A DNA stretch of 64,000 nucleotides from Gigaspora rosea (Eukaryota; Glomeromycota; Glomeromycetes; Diversisporales; Gigasporaceae), in NCBI GenBank assembly GCA_003550325.1, contig QKWP01000032.1:597773-661772 (forward strand), given 5' to 3'. Of this stretch, positions 42,730 to 53,384 are shown one piece after another (position 1 is the stretch's first letter; the number at the start of each line of letters is the position of its first letter). The position numbers and the translations under genes are program-made. Below the pieces are notes generated by a model that saw only the letters and a program-made list of their open reading frames with translations, did no database searches and had not been told where the DNA came from.

Positions 42730-43077
42730 CAGTGCGAGATAGCATGAAACATCTAACATCTATTAACAAAAACTTTAAAGTGTTATAACTTCTTTAAAAC
42801 AAGCTAAATCAAAAATCCCACTAACAAATTGATAGATTTTTAGATAAACTATATTTCTGTTAGAGAATTTTTTTTAATTTTTGTATGAAGAAGTTATAAT
42901 AGATTAAAGTTTATATGAGTTCAAAAAATTGGCATTTAATATAAAAAAAAGAAAATATATATAGATTTTTAACTAATCAAATCAGTTATACAAAATTAGC
43001 AAATCAGAATTGATTATATAAGAACTCAAAATTGGCGACTATATGTATAATTGGATGTTTTATGCTGTCCTGCACTG
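42730..43077. mobile_element. 348-bp MITE with TA duplication (CAGTGC ends)
   Basis: Flanked by TA on both sides. Ends CAGTGCGAGATAGCATGAAA and, reversed, CAGTGCAGGACAGCATAAAA. It is inserted in the minisatellite. Tc1/mariner-type by duplication and end structure; no ORF. Confidence 0.8.
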
Positions 43078-43225
43078 TAGCAAGATAGTTAGTATGGGAT
43101 GTAGCATGATAGTTAGTAACACAATGATAGTTAGTATGGGGCATAGTATAATAGTTAGTATAAACTTAGCATAGTTGAACATAGCACGATAATTGGGACA
43201 TAGCACAATAATTAGAATATAGCAC

Positions 43226-43410
43226 AATAATTATTTTTTGTATTTATTTTTTTTTTATTTTTTTTTGTATTTTTTTTTGTATTTTTTTTGTATTTTTTTT
43301 GTATTTTTTTGTATTTTTTTTTGTATTTTTTTTTGTATTTTTTTTGTATTTTTTTTGTATTTTTTTGTATTTTTTTTTGTATTTTTTTTTGTATTTTTTT
43401 TTGTACAAAC
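43226..43410. repeat. TATTTTTTTTG low-complexity tract
   Basis: About 17 copies of GTATTTTTTTT with variable T number. Both strands give long open frames of low complexity (YFF or KIQKK repeats), which are not genes. Confidence 0.9.
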
Positions 43411-43479
43411 TCATATGACAGATTTTGATTGGTCAATTACGGGATCACTATGGTGACAGGTCACCATAAAATATTGCCC

Positions 43480-43620
43480 TTATAATTTAGACTTTACTAT
43501 GTAGCAGCTATCTGCGATTAACTAAAAATCGATTTTACTTCAATATTATAGGCTATTTATACTATATATATATAGGACATAATAAATAGGAGACCCCCTA
43601 GAAAATTACATAATTTACTG
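43480..43620. repeat. Fragment of the 4.8-5.9 kb foldback family
   Basis: Contains TTTAGACTTTACTATGTAGC, then TATATATATAGGACATAATA and ATTACATAATTTACTGCACT. Reversed, the latter half matches 5040-5125. No target duplication found. Confidence 0.6.
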
Positions 43621-43639
43621 CACTTTTCTTACAATTAAA

Positions 43640-43770
43640 TATAAAAATTTATAAGCAACTGATTATATACATATAAAAATTTATAAGCAACCAATTATAT
43701 ACATATAAAAATTTATAAGCAACCAATTATATACATATAAAAATTTATAAGCAATTTATAAGCAATTTAT
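43640..43770. repeat. Tandem repeat, ~32-bp unit, about four copies
   Basis: Unit ATAAAAATTTATAAGCAACC followed by AATTATATACAT, nearly identical between copies, then two shortened TTATAAGCAA copies. Confidence 0.85.
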
Positions 43771-43906
43771 AATTGGTCTTAAAATAAATGTATTTATTCT
43801 TAATAATTATGCAATATTATATAAATTATTGGTTAAAATTTTATTTAATGTTATCACTTATACTAAATAGTCACTAAGATTGATGATTTTTACTTATATA
43901 CTATTA

Positions 43907-44167
43907 CCGTATTTTTGTGTAATAATGCACATGTGCATTATTTCAAATTGGCACTTTTTAAAAATTACCCATTTGACTCAAAATAACGCACATGTGCGTC
44001 CTGAAATATCGCACCCCTTCCCTAAGAGTTTCACAATAATATAAGTATATTGCACATGTCTATTAAAGATTGGTAATATTGATCTGAAATATCGTACATG
44101 TGCATTCTAAAATAACGCACAGGTGCTCAAAATAATGCACAGGTATGCATTATTACATAAAATTAGG
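43907..44167. mobile_element. 261-bp MITE with TA duplication and internal ACATGTGC palindromes
   Basis: Flanked by TA (43905-43906, 44168-44169). Ends CCGTATTTTTGTGTAATAAT and, reversed, CCTAATTTTATGTAATAATG. Inside are at least four copies of AATAACGCACATGTGCG-like palindromes. No ORF. Confidence 0.7.
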
Positions 44168-44769
44168 TAGTTAAAAAATGTGTTATTCTGTATCATTGTA
44201 ATTATGTTATTGTATTGCAAACATTTTGAATAAATAAAAAAACTTGTTATATTATCTGGTTAAAATGCAAAAACAAAAATTTTTACATTTAAGCAAATAG
44301 CTATAAGAATTAAATTAATAGGAAATAAAAAAAATTTAGCTACAGAAGAATAGTTAGTTTATCAAAAAAAATAACAGAAAAAAAAATAGACTTATTACAG
44401 ATATTAGTTAAAAACTAATAATAAAACAAAAAGAACATAAATTAAAACTATTTTACTAAAGATTTAAATAATTGATGTCTAGATTTTTCTTATTTTTTGT
44501 AAATTTTTTGTTAGACTTTTTGCTGTTCAGATTATCTGATAATTACTAATTTTATTAGTGATGCTTGTAGTTTTTAGTTTTGTATCAATCTACTAATCAA
44601 TAAAATTATAGTTATATTAAAATATAATTAATATACTAAAACTAATGTAGCAATACAATCAAGTTATTATATTTTATTTAACATGTTATATATGAACACT
44701 AACAGATTTTTGTGTAAGTTATTTTGCTACCTCCTAATACAATACACAAATTTTTAAAAGATAAATAAA

Positions 44770-45410
44770 GACACTGGGTCGGATAGTGCAGTGGTTAGCG
44801 CTCCGGAGTTGTATTTGCAAGGTCGCCGGTTCGAGTCTAGTAGATAACAAAAACCATGTTTGGATCACAAATATTAAAAAGGTCTACAATGAAGCATCGA
44901 ACATCTCCCCCGTTTCTGGACATGGTACTATAGCAACAATGAGTTGCTTTATATAACCATGGGTCATGCGGCATCCAGAAAAGGAAAAAATCTGACAAGA
45001 AACATCGTAAACATAAGGACCATCCACTATAAAAGAAATAAGACAAACAAGAATAAGGACAAAAATACTGACCAAATCAGGAAGGCACAAAGTCAGAAAC
45101 CTAATGCTACACCAACCAAAAATAGAAGTGGCTCCCGGGGTTGACAACAAACAGCTGATCTAGATAGCAATCCAGCGGAGTATGTAGTTCTTTCAAGTTG
45201 CCTATGATCCAATAAGGTACGGGCACTGGATGTGGTTGGCTTGCTGGGGTCTGCTGGGAAAAATGGATAATTGGAGGGAGGTATAGATTAGTAAAAACCA
45301 GTTAAAAATAGATAGTAAAATGTAGTTTGACATGTCACAAACATTGATATTAATAAATGAGCGCCAAACGCGCCCCAACAGCCATTGAGCTAAAGGGTTA
45401 AAAAAAAATT
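44770..45410 (+). mobile_element. SINE with tRNA-derived Pol III promoter and 11-bp target duplication
   Basis: 641 bp flanked by perfect AGATAAATAAA (44759-44769, 45411-45421). The head has an A-box-like TAGTGCAGTGGTTAGCG (44793-44809) and a B-box GGTTCGAGTC (44828-44837), spaced as in tRNA genes, but the anticodon and T arms do not pair, so it is not a tRNA gene. The body is of higher GC content than its flanks and the 3' end is GGGTTAAAAAAAAATT. This is the structure of a tRNA-derived retroposon moved by target-primed reverse transcription. The partner LINE is not shown; the LINE remnant at 48.3-53.1 kb is a candidate only by proximity. Short ORFs inside are chance. Confidence 0.82.
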
Positions 45411-45421
45411 AGATAAATAAA

Positions 45422-46900
45422 AATTTGCATATTTGTATTAGAAGAAGGTTAAATAAGTTATACAAAAATTATTTATTGTTTATACAAACTTGTTAAATAA
45501 TGTATTATTGGTAAATTGTAGCTAATAATTCTAATTTCTTTAAGGATTTTGCATTACTTGCTGACCCATTTTTTTTAATTTTTCTAATTCTTTTTTAAGT
45601 CTCAATTGTTCTAATTATTCTATTTTTGTTATTTAATTTTTCTCTATAAATTATTCTAGTATTACCTAATAGAGACATTAGATTTTTAAAATTATTTGAT
45701 AGGGTCGATAGAATATCTGACTGTTAATTTCCAATTTTCTAATTCCATTTTATACAAAGCATAAAATTAACTTTATATAGTCTTAGCTACAATATAAGGC
45801 TATTAAATTATAATAAATTAAAAAAAATCTGACCAACCAACTGGGAATTTTGAAACTTATGTAATGCAAAATAAAAAATTAACTTTGTGTAGCTTTATAT
45901 ATATCATAACTAGTACTAGAAATCTGTTTTGAAATTTATGTTTTTATAAGAACATGCTTATTTAATTTAATGGTTTTAAAAATTTTTTTATACAGTATTC
46001 TCATTAGAAAAATTTTTTTCTCTTTCTCTTTCTTTTTCTTTTTCTCTCTTTCTCTTTCTTTCTATTTCTCTTTTTTTTTCTCTTTCTTTCACTCTCTCTC
46101 ACTCTTTCTCTCTTTTTCACTATTTCTCACTCTTTCTTACTCTTTTTCACTCTTATTATCTTACTCATATTCTTTTTTTACACTTATATTTTTATACTTT
46201 TAGTATTTTTTAATTTTATTTTTAAAAATATATTTAAAAAATATTAATAATAAAAATAAAAAATATAATTTATTTAATTAAACAATATAAACAAAGCTAA
46301 GTTATTCATAATAATAAGACTAAATTTCATATATATATTTTATAAAAAATTAATATTTGAGATTTTTATATAATGTTGAAGATATTATTGGCTTGGTCCA
46401 GCTTGTATACAGTATTTAAATAAGCTATTAACATCTCTCAAATATTTTAATATAATGGATTATTTTTTTTATTATAAATTTTTAAGATATAGCACTAAAG
46501 TTTAAAATCATAATAACTAAAGATTTGTTAAGTAATTTCCTTGTAAATTATTATTATAGTGAGTTTAGCTCTCTGGAAATTTATAATATTATATGTATAT
46601 AAAAGTTTTTTTAATAACAGATAAGGTCTATATTGCACCAACTGGAAATAGATAAACCAATTATTATATAATCCTATAATTCAAAAGCAACTAAATTGTT
46701 GTTTTTTCAACTAACTAACAATTAAATATTTATGAGCTTAATTGTATTAAACTACTATATTATAAAAATAAATTTTTATCATTTTATATATTTATATAGA
46801 GAACATATTTTTTAAACTTAATATTCACAAAAAAAAATTTGATAGAGAACACCTTAAATTTTGTTAATGTTTTAAATTAAAAGTGATATTCTTATAAGAA
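45422..46900. other. No gene seen; pyrimidine tract
   Basis: AT-rich. At about 46015-46200 the plus strand is an almost pure C/T tract (TTTCTCTTTCTTTCACTCTC-like), which yields a Phe/Ser/Leu frame of no significance. No features otherwise. Confidence 0.55.
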
Positions 46901-46904
46901 CATG

Positions 46905-47200
46905 AGAACATTAGATTCCAACACTGGTCACAACTAGATTTTGGCCAATTTTAATCTAATTTGCTAAAAATAACAAAATTATATTTACTTAAATAGCTTT
47001 TAATCTAGCAATCAGAATTGAATGAACTTTTTTTGTTAGATGTGCCTTACCGAGGGCTTCATTTTAAAAAAAAAGTTCATTTAAATTGGAACACTGGATA
47101 CCATGATAATTGCTAAAAACTGTTTTTTTGCTTCTCAAATTTTAGAGGTTTTTGCTAAAATGCATAATGTATGACCCATGTACTAGATTTTTGGGGTCTT
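46905..47200. mobile_element. AGGACCCC-family MITE, copy 3 (inverted, diverged)
   Basis: Reversed, it begins AAGACCCCAAAAATCTAGTA and runs colinear with copies 1 and 2 (AATTATCATGGTATCCAGTG, AGTTCATTCAATTCTGATTG-like). It keeps the segment around 47010-47030 that is also in copy 2. The left end is diverged and no target duplication remains, so it is the oldest of the short copies. Confidence 0.7.
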
Positions 47201-47230
47201 TTTCTTTATAGCAGATACTATATTATAATA

Positions 47231-47571
47231 TGGAGTGTCTTCAATTAAAAGGGCCCATTTTTACATTCTTTTGAAAAATGAGTTTTCGTTAGATTTATAT
47301 AAATTTTGACATGATTGACATTTTTTAATTATAAATGAAAATCGATTTACATAATAAAAAATCAAGATAATATAAAAAGAAAATGACATAAGGCTGAGTA
47401 GAGCCAACATATCATGAGTTTATCTAATAGTCACATGCCATTTTTAACTAATCAATATCGTGAAATTTGATTGATCCCAGATCAGTTTGAAAATCAAAAC
47501 AAATAATTAAACTCAAATATTTCAAAATAAAATATATGTAAAAATGGGACCTTTTAATTGAAGACACCTCA
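47231..47571. mobile_element. 341-bp MITE with TA duplication (TGRRGTGTCTTCAATT ends)
   Basis: Ends TGGAGTGTCTTCAATTAAAA and, reversed, TGAGGTGTCTTCAATTAAAA, with ~35-bp inverted repeats through CCCATTTTTACAT. Flanked by TA. No ORF. Confidence 0.8.
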
Positions 47572-47719
47572 TATGATCTTTAACTACTTTATAAAAATAG
47601 TATTCCAGAAGATAATTAGTTATTATCCACAATATGACCAATAACAAGTACTTAATGCTTTTAATTAGTTATACAACTTGTAATTAAAATGTTAAAACTA
47701 AAATATATATATTTGTTTG

Positions 47720-48290
47720 GCAATCCTGCCTTTATTTTTTTTTTTATAACTAACTAGGTGGTCCAGTTATATTTTATTGTGAAAACTATAGTTACATATG
47801 CAAATGGATACAGCTCACTGACAAAGATTTATCAGCTCGCCCATCCTATCTAATTTCTTTTAAACTTCTTCTATCTAGATCCTGGCAGAAAAGTTAAACA
47901 ACTACTGTCTGCAACTAACAAGAAAAATAGAAAAACACAAAGTATATGAAGGAGGTATAAGGGGAAAGTAAAAAAAGGGAAGATAAAAATTGGGGAAATC
48001 TACACATCCTAAACAAAATATCTAAAGTAAATGGACAAGATGAAAAAGCAAAAGAAAAAGAAGTAGTCGGATATACATATGTTGTGAAAAAGAAAAGAAA
48101 ACTATGTAAAAATTCCTCTAGCGGTTTCTCTGAAAAACCTCACATGTCATTCATTATTTATTTTGTTTTCAAAATATACTCATGACCTTGAATCCGAAAT
48201 AGTAGGTGCTTTCCTAATTGGAACGGAGTAAATACTGCTGATCTTTGGAGGGGGTGCGCCGAAATGCCCACTTTTTGGAATTTTTTGGGA
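47720..48290. other. LINE 3' region or spacer, no gene
   Basis: A GGCAATCCTGCCTTTAT motif followed by poly-T at about 47720-47750, and again CAGCAATCCTGCCTTTATTG at about 48662, suggests 3' ends (AATAAAGGCAGGATTGC, A-rich) of minus-strand LINE-type copies. Otherwise unremarkable. Confidence 0.4.
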
Positions 48291-49439
48291 AGCTATTGAC
48301 ACCAGAGAAAATTCTCCAAACCTGAAGAGAAAGTAAGAGTTACGCTATACAGAATAATATATCTAACCAAGCCTTTGCTTCTGTATTCATATCCACAGGG
48401 CTCGACAAAACTCCAAAGTTGCTCTACTACTTCTTCGCTCAATAGTACCAAAGCCCACCAAGGTGTATTGCATAAAAGTCTGCATGTCTTTTTTATCTCT
48501 ATTTCATAGCACAGAACCTCTAGTGAATGGTTTTTGTACCTGACAGCAGCTTGGTAAAGTTTTGTTGTGTTAAATATGTTAGCTGTATAGTTTTCCGTAG
48601 TTTGATTTTTGTAGAAGGTTTGGTACAAAGAATCGTCAAAAAGAGTTCATTGATCAATATTCAGCAATCCTGCCTTTATTGTATAAGACGTAAGTAGTAA
48701 ACTATATATAAAAATACTATATAACATTGTATTTTCCACCTTCTTAACAATAAAAACTCATCCGGTTACTGAGGTACCTAAATACAATCTGCCACAGCCT
48801 AGATTTGTCTCCTTTTTGTGCTCTTTAACTTTCTAAGGTATCTGTCAAAAATTCATCGACTAGCTCTTGCCTGCTAATGTCAAGATTGGCCAAAAAAATT
48901 GTCTTTTTCCTTAATAGGCCGGCCTGCTGAAAGCCAAGTCAGTCTTATAAAGCTGAAGATCCAACCGCAAATTATATTTTTTGTATCATTGAAAATTTTT
49001 TGAAATTTCCTTTGCTTTGTTTCTTTACAGTGCCTTTATTCTTCTCCTTTTCGTTTTTTTTTCTGCATTTTTCAGTTCTTTGTGACTTTTTTTTGTTTTC
49101 TTTTTCTTCTTCTTCTTCATTTTTACTACTTCTTTTTTTTTCTTTTTTTTTTATCCCGTATAATTCTTTCCACTCAGCAACAGCTTCACATCATAGTGTC
49201 CAAATTCTTTCATGAAATTTCATGCCCAAAGCTTCAAATGCTTTGTTTTTGAAATATCTCTCAACCCTAGATTTCTTCTTAGGGCTCATGAGAACTAAGT
49301 CTTGGATTATTAACTTCCGTTTCCTAATCTTTTTGTGCTCTTCCTCACCAAAGAGTACTTTCTCGACAGCTTTAAAGATTTTTGGGTCAACTTCTTTCTT
49401 CTTTGTATTTTTGTTAATGAGTACTTCCATTTTAACCTC

Positions 49440-50330
49440 TCATTCTAATATTCTCCAAAGGCCTTGGTATATCTCACATTTCGCCAAATGGTCTTGTATT
49501 TCTGATTCTCTAAAACACACTATGCACCAATCGATTTTATACACTTCCAGATATCTTTTATGTAATAAAGTTAAAACCAGCAAGGCCTTGTCAATATGTT
49601 TGATCCTATCGACCCAGGCCCTGCTTTGCTTTATGCTTCTACAATTACGCCCCTTTAGTTTACTTAACTGAGGACCCCATGTGCTACCCTAGTCAACTTT
49701 TGTACTATTTCTCTCCTCTTTTAAAGTATCTAAATTACCCAGTAAACCCTTTATTCTACATCAAAAACTGTATTTGTAATTTCCTCAACAAATTTTCTAA
49801 TTGGTCTATCTATTATATGTCTTTTCCATTTCAGGACTATTCTTATTCCTTTAACCCAACTACTAGTAATTTTAAAGCACTTTTTGCTTTTAAGACCCTT
49901 CTTGGTTAACTTGTATGCATATTTATTTCTTTCAATTCCCGTTTGTACTTTAACTATAAAAATCTTTCAATCTATCTCCTTTTCCTCCAAACACATCTGT
50001 ATTAGCTTTAAGATGCTACTATTGCTTATCTTAACTTCTTCTCTTAAGCTTTTTGACTTTTGCATTTTTTTTATTAGGCTTATAGCATTTATGCTATTTG
50101 AGAATAATTACATCTTACTTTTACATGGTACCACTAGAAGTGCTGTTGCAATTGCACCTATTTCTGCCCTTGCTATTGAAGGCCAGTTCAACAAGGCTCC
50201 ACTGAATTGAGAGTTATTGAATCCTGGTACCTGCTTTGCTTTTTTTGGATATGCTACCTAGCAATCCCCATACTTTTCTTGCAAACTCCTAATTGAACCT
50301 TTTCCTGGATTAAGGAGCCATTCGTATAGA
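49440..50330 (-). pseudogene. LINE RNase-H-like and zinc-binding C-terminus
   Basis: GALLNWPSIARAEIGAIATA and LLVVPCKSK (about 50220-50110) resemble the RNase H helix with its catalytic Glu. NSINAISLIKK follows, where an Asp (TDS) is usual. Downstream, RAWVDRIKHIDKALLVLTLL, then VYKIDWCIVCFRES and DHLAKCEIYQGLW (49570-49460) give the C-x2-C-x8-H-x3-C pattern of reverse-transcriptase-associated zinc fingers. The frame continues to 49191 (MEVLINKNTKKKEVDPKIFK). Confidence 0.72.
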
Positions 50331-51699
50331 TATACCATTTATAGCAACTTTTCATGCACTTATTCAGAGCTTTTAAGTCTTTTCTAATATTTTCTTCATC
50401 TATCTACTTATCTATTATTTTTTCTTCTTTACGCTTTATCACAATATCACGTATTTCTCGTTCTCTTACTAACTACATTGCTATTTGCATCTTTGTTCTG
50501 TTTGTATACTAGATTAGCGTACTTTATTTTGCACAAAACTCTACCTTCTAACTTTTTGACTAGCCTTCTATTCAATGCACATTTGTGACTTTTGAAAGCT
50601 TTAAATATCGTGTATTTCCTACTTGTTGCTGCTTAATCTTGTGTACCTTTGCATTGTTATATTTTATTCTTGTCTGGCTTTATATTTTCTTTTTCTCTTC
50701 AATGCTCAATTTGATAGGTTTTCTTTTGTTTTTTGTTAGCTCTAACTTTGCCTATCTGCAGAGTTTCTGCACTATTTTTTAATAACTATTAATTCGAATT
50801 TTCGTCCGTCTTCTATGATCACATTTAGCTCTGGTTTTAGTGCCAAAATTTTCTTTCACTCTGCTTGAAAACTTCTTTTAACTCTCTTGTTTCTGTATTT
50901 GCTAGGCACATTCCTTTCAGCTCCTCCAACCTAATTGGTTTTTTACCTGAACCCTTTTGATTTCTCAGATTTTTTAAATACTCCCATGACAGTGTGTACG
51001 TGCTATTTGCATCAAATAGCTGTACTAATAGAAAAAGGTGTAACAGTTTTTTTTTTAAAAAACTCTTTACACCTTTTTCTCTTAAGACCTTAACTATCTT
51101 GGTGCCTTGTTAAGTGACTTTTTAGACTTTCTTCCCAGATGCTACTACTAAATGAGATGCCAATTTTTTTTGCCTTTTTAATAACCTTGACGGATATGTT
51201 GTGAGTATCTACTATTTTATTGAGTCTATCTCTTTCTAGGCTTGTTATCGTGCTAATACTTTTATTTGAAATCTGTACTTGTTTTAGTCTTATCCAAGTA
51301 GATTGTTCAAGCCTTTCTGTATTGTTAAGTCTAATTGCAAGATTACTGATATGATGCACTAATGTACTCTTCCAACGTAATTGGTCTCCGCAATATTTTT
51401 ATGATTTAGTATACCATATGCCATATTGATTGCAAGTCTACTCTTTGATTTAATTAATTTTAAAAAAGGTCTGTGCAAATGTTTGCAGTTATTCCTACTC
51501 AGTATCACTATTTGTACTCTATACTCTGCTCTCGGTATTAATACTTTATTATTTATGTATGAGATGGCTGTGTGTCATTTTCTTCTTCTTCATGCAGTGT
51601 GTTAGCGCCTAAACCTCCTGCTCTATGATCTACATTTTTGTACATGTTTTTCTGAGATCCAGACTCCTTAGAATCTTGCAATTTGGTTTTTTCTTTTTG

Positions 51700-52680
51700 C
51701 TACAACTTTATTTCTCCTTTACCTATTTCTATTGTAGCTGCCTTATTTTTACAATTTAGGACTACTAACTTAGACTTTTTTCCATTTATTTTGATATCAT
51801 TCAGATGATAAAACTTATTAGCAACTGCTAAAATAATTTCCATATCCACTTTAGATTTGGCGATCCACATGGTATCATCTGCATACATCAGGACAGTCTG
51901 TCACAGCTTTTCTTTCTTGCCTTTTCTTGTGGTTAAGTCAGCTGGCCATTTCACCTCTATGGAGTAACCGAGCGAGTCCTGTTCTTGTATTGTTCTGAGC
52001 AGCAGTTCATAATATATACACCATACCAAAGGTGATACTACCTCTTCTTGATCAATTTCATCTTCTGCAAACTACCTCTTTGCTGTACTCAAAGGCTGTT
52101 ACCACTTCAATTTTTTCTTTATATAGGTCAATAAGGAACTAATATTTTCTGGCAGTTTAATTCTCTTTAAAGACAATTCTAACATTTCTAAGCTTACTGA
52201 ATCAAAAGCTTTTTTAATGTCTTGCATCAATACACACAGCTCTTTATTTTTTTCTTGAGCATTCTCTAAGACATTGTTGAGTATTTGTATTGGGGTATTA
52301 GTACAATTCCCTGGTAATCCTACATAGTTGCAGTCTTTTAGAATGTTTTTCCCTTTGAATATTTAACCTAATTTTGTATTTAAGATGCAGAATGTCATTT
52401 TCCTGAGCATTTCGAAGAGCATTATTGGGTGGATGTTAAATAAGTTGAAATTCCAAAATTCACTTTTTGGGATTGGATACAAAATCCCCTTCTTCTATTC
52501 ACTTGGGATCTTTTCTGCTCTTATGCAAGAAATTGAAATTCATGCAAGATCTTTTCAGCCTTTGGACCAGCTTTCTTAAGTAGTGGATATGTGATTCCCT
52601 GGGGCTAAGTTGTTCTTCATTTTCTCAAATGCTTTATACCATTCCTGCTCACTTACTTCTCCAGATAAATCATTATACCA
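51700..52680 (-). pseudogene. LINE reverse transcriptase domain
   Basis: Visible motifs in minus-strand order: LPGNCTNTPIQILNNVLENA (about 52320-52260), LCVLMQDIKKAFDSVSLEML (about 52230-52170), LVWCIYYELLLRTIQEQDSL (about 52040-51980), then MYADDTMWIAKSK (51888-51850), the catalytic [F/Y]xDD box, and LNDIKINGKKSKLVVLNCKN. Both catalytic Asp are kept. Frames change several times. Confidence 0.88.
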
Positions 52681-53384
52681 TTCACAATCTATTTTTGTAA
52701 TGGTTTATAGGCCATAGTCCACCTTTCGTTTATGTATCTTGTTTTGACCTTTCTTTTTTTGTACTGTTTGTAAAAATGATCTGCTGCTCTTTCTTTTATT
52801 TTTTCCTTATTAGTAACCAATTGCTTTTCTTCTTCATTGTCTATTACTAATTTATCTAATTTGATCCTATTACTATGTCTATCTAAGAGGCTATTTATCA
52901 TCCTTCTTTGGTCTGAAATTAACATGTCCCTCCGTTCCTCAATTCTTCTTCTTATTTCCTTTTCTTCTATTCTTTGTTTTCTGTTACCCTGTTGTTTCAC
53001 TCTTTCTGTAAAAAAAATTAAACTTAACTTTTCCATAACTCTTTCATAACTGAATTCTATGTATTTTTTGTTTAAATTACTAAATAACAATATCAGTTTT
53101 TTTTAATAAATGTTGCATATTTGCAGAATATTTATAGAATAACTTTAGTAAAATAATGGAAATTATACAAAAATTTTACTGAAACTACATAAGACTGCTT
53201 CCAATTTAAATCTATGTTTAACATAACCCCCTCTAGATTGAGCAAATTATGGGGGAGTTAAACAACATATATATATATAAAACTTTAGATTCAAATTTCA
53301 CTTTTCATATTACTAAAATGAACCCATACAGAAAGATCACCAAAATTAGAGTAGCTGCATAATACAGTTATGCTAAACCTAGGA

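Larger units (their letters stand above)
41620..43225. repeat. Second block of the ~105-bp minisatellite, split by two insertions
   Basis: Units equal to those at 9030-10662 occupy about 41630-41978, 42632-42727 and 43078-43225. The gaps are TIR elements 41979-42631 and 42730-43077. The last units (GTATGGGATGTAGCATGATA) are shorter and more diverged. The open frame at 41692-41901 is a satellite artefact. Confidence 0.85.
48291..53095 (-). pseudogene. Non-LTR retrotransposon (LINE) ORF2 remnant
   Basis: On the minus strand from 53090 down: a Lys/Arg/Glu-rich region (52689-53090, RIEEKEIRRRIEERRD), reverse transcriptase (52680-51700), a connection region (51359-51090), RNase-H-like segment (50330-50080), a zinc-binding C-terminus (49670-49440) and a further degraded tail to 48291. 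Order RT, RNase H, CCHC-type zinc finger is that of fungal or plant-type LINEs with an RNase H. The endonuclease, expected upstream, was not found and may be lost before 53100. Dozens of stops and shifts make it a long-dead copy. Confidence 0.8.

Noticed and set aside
43212..43456. Open frames on both strands (KIQKK and YFF repeats)
   Set aside because: Products of the TATTTTTTTTG tract.
44780..44850. tRNA gene
   Set aside because: A and B boxes are present but the anticodon and T stems do not pair, and the unit is the head of a 641-bp retroposon with target duplication.
45970..46203. Phe/Ser-rich hydrophobic protein
   Set aside because: It is the translation of a C/T tract.
49000..50210. 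Plus-strand open frames (for example 49222-49671, 49884-50210)
   Set aside because: They are shadows of the minus-strand LINE, whose RNase H and zinc-finger motifs are visible in the other direction.
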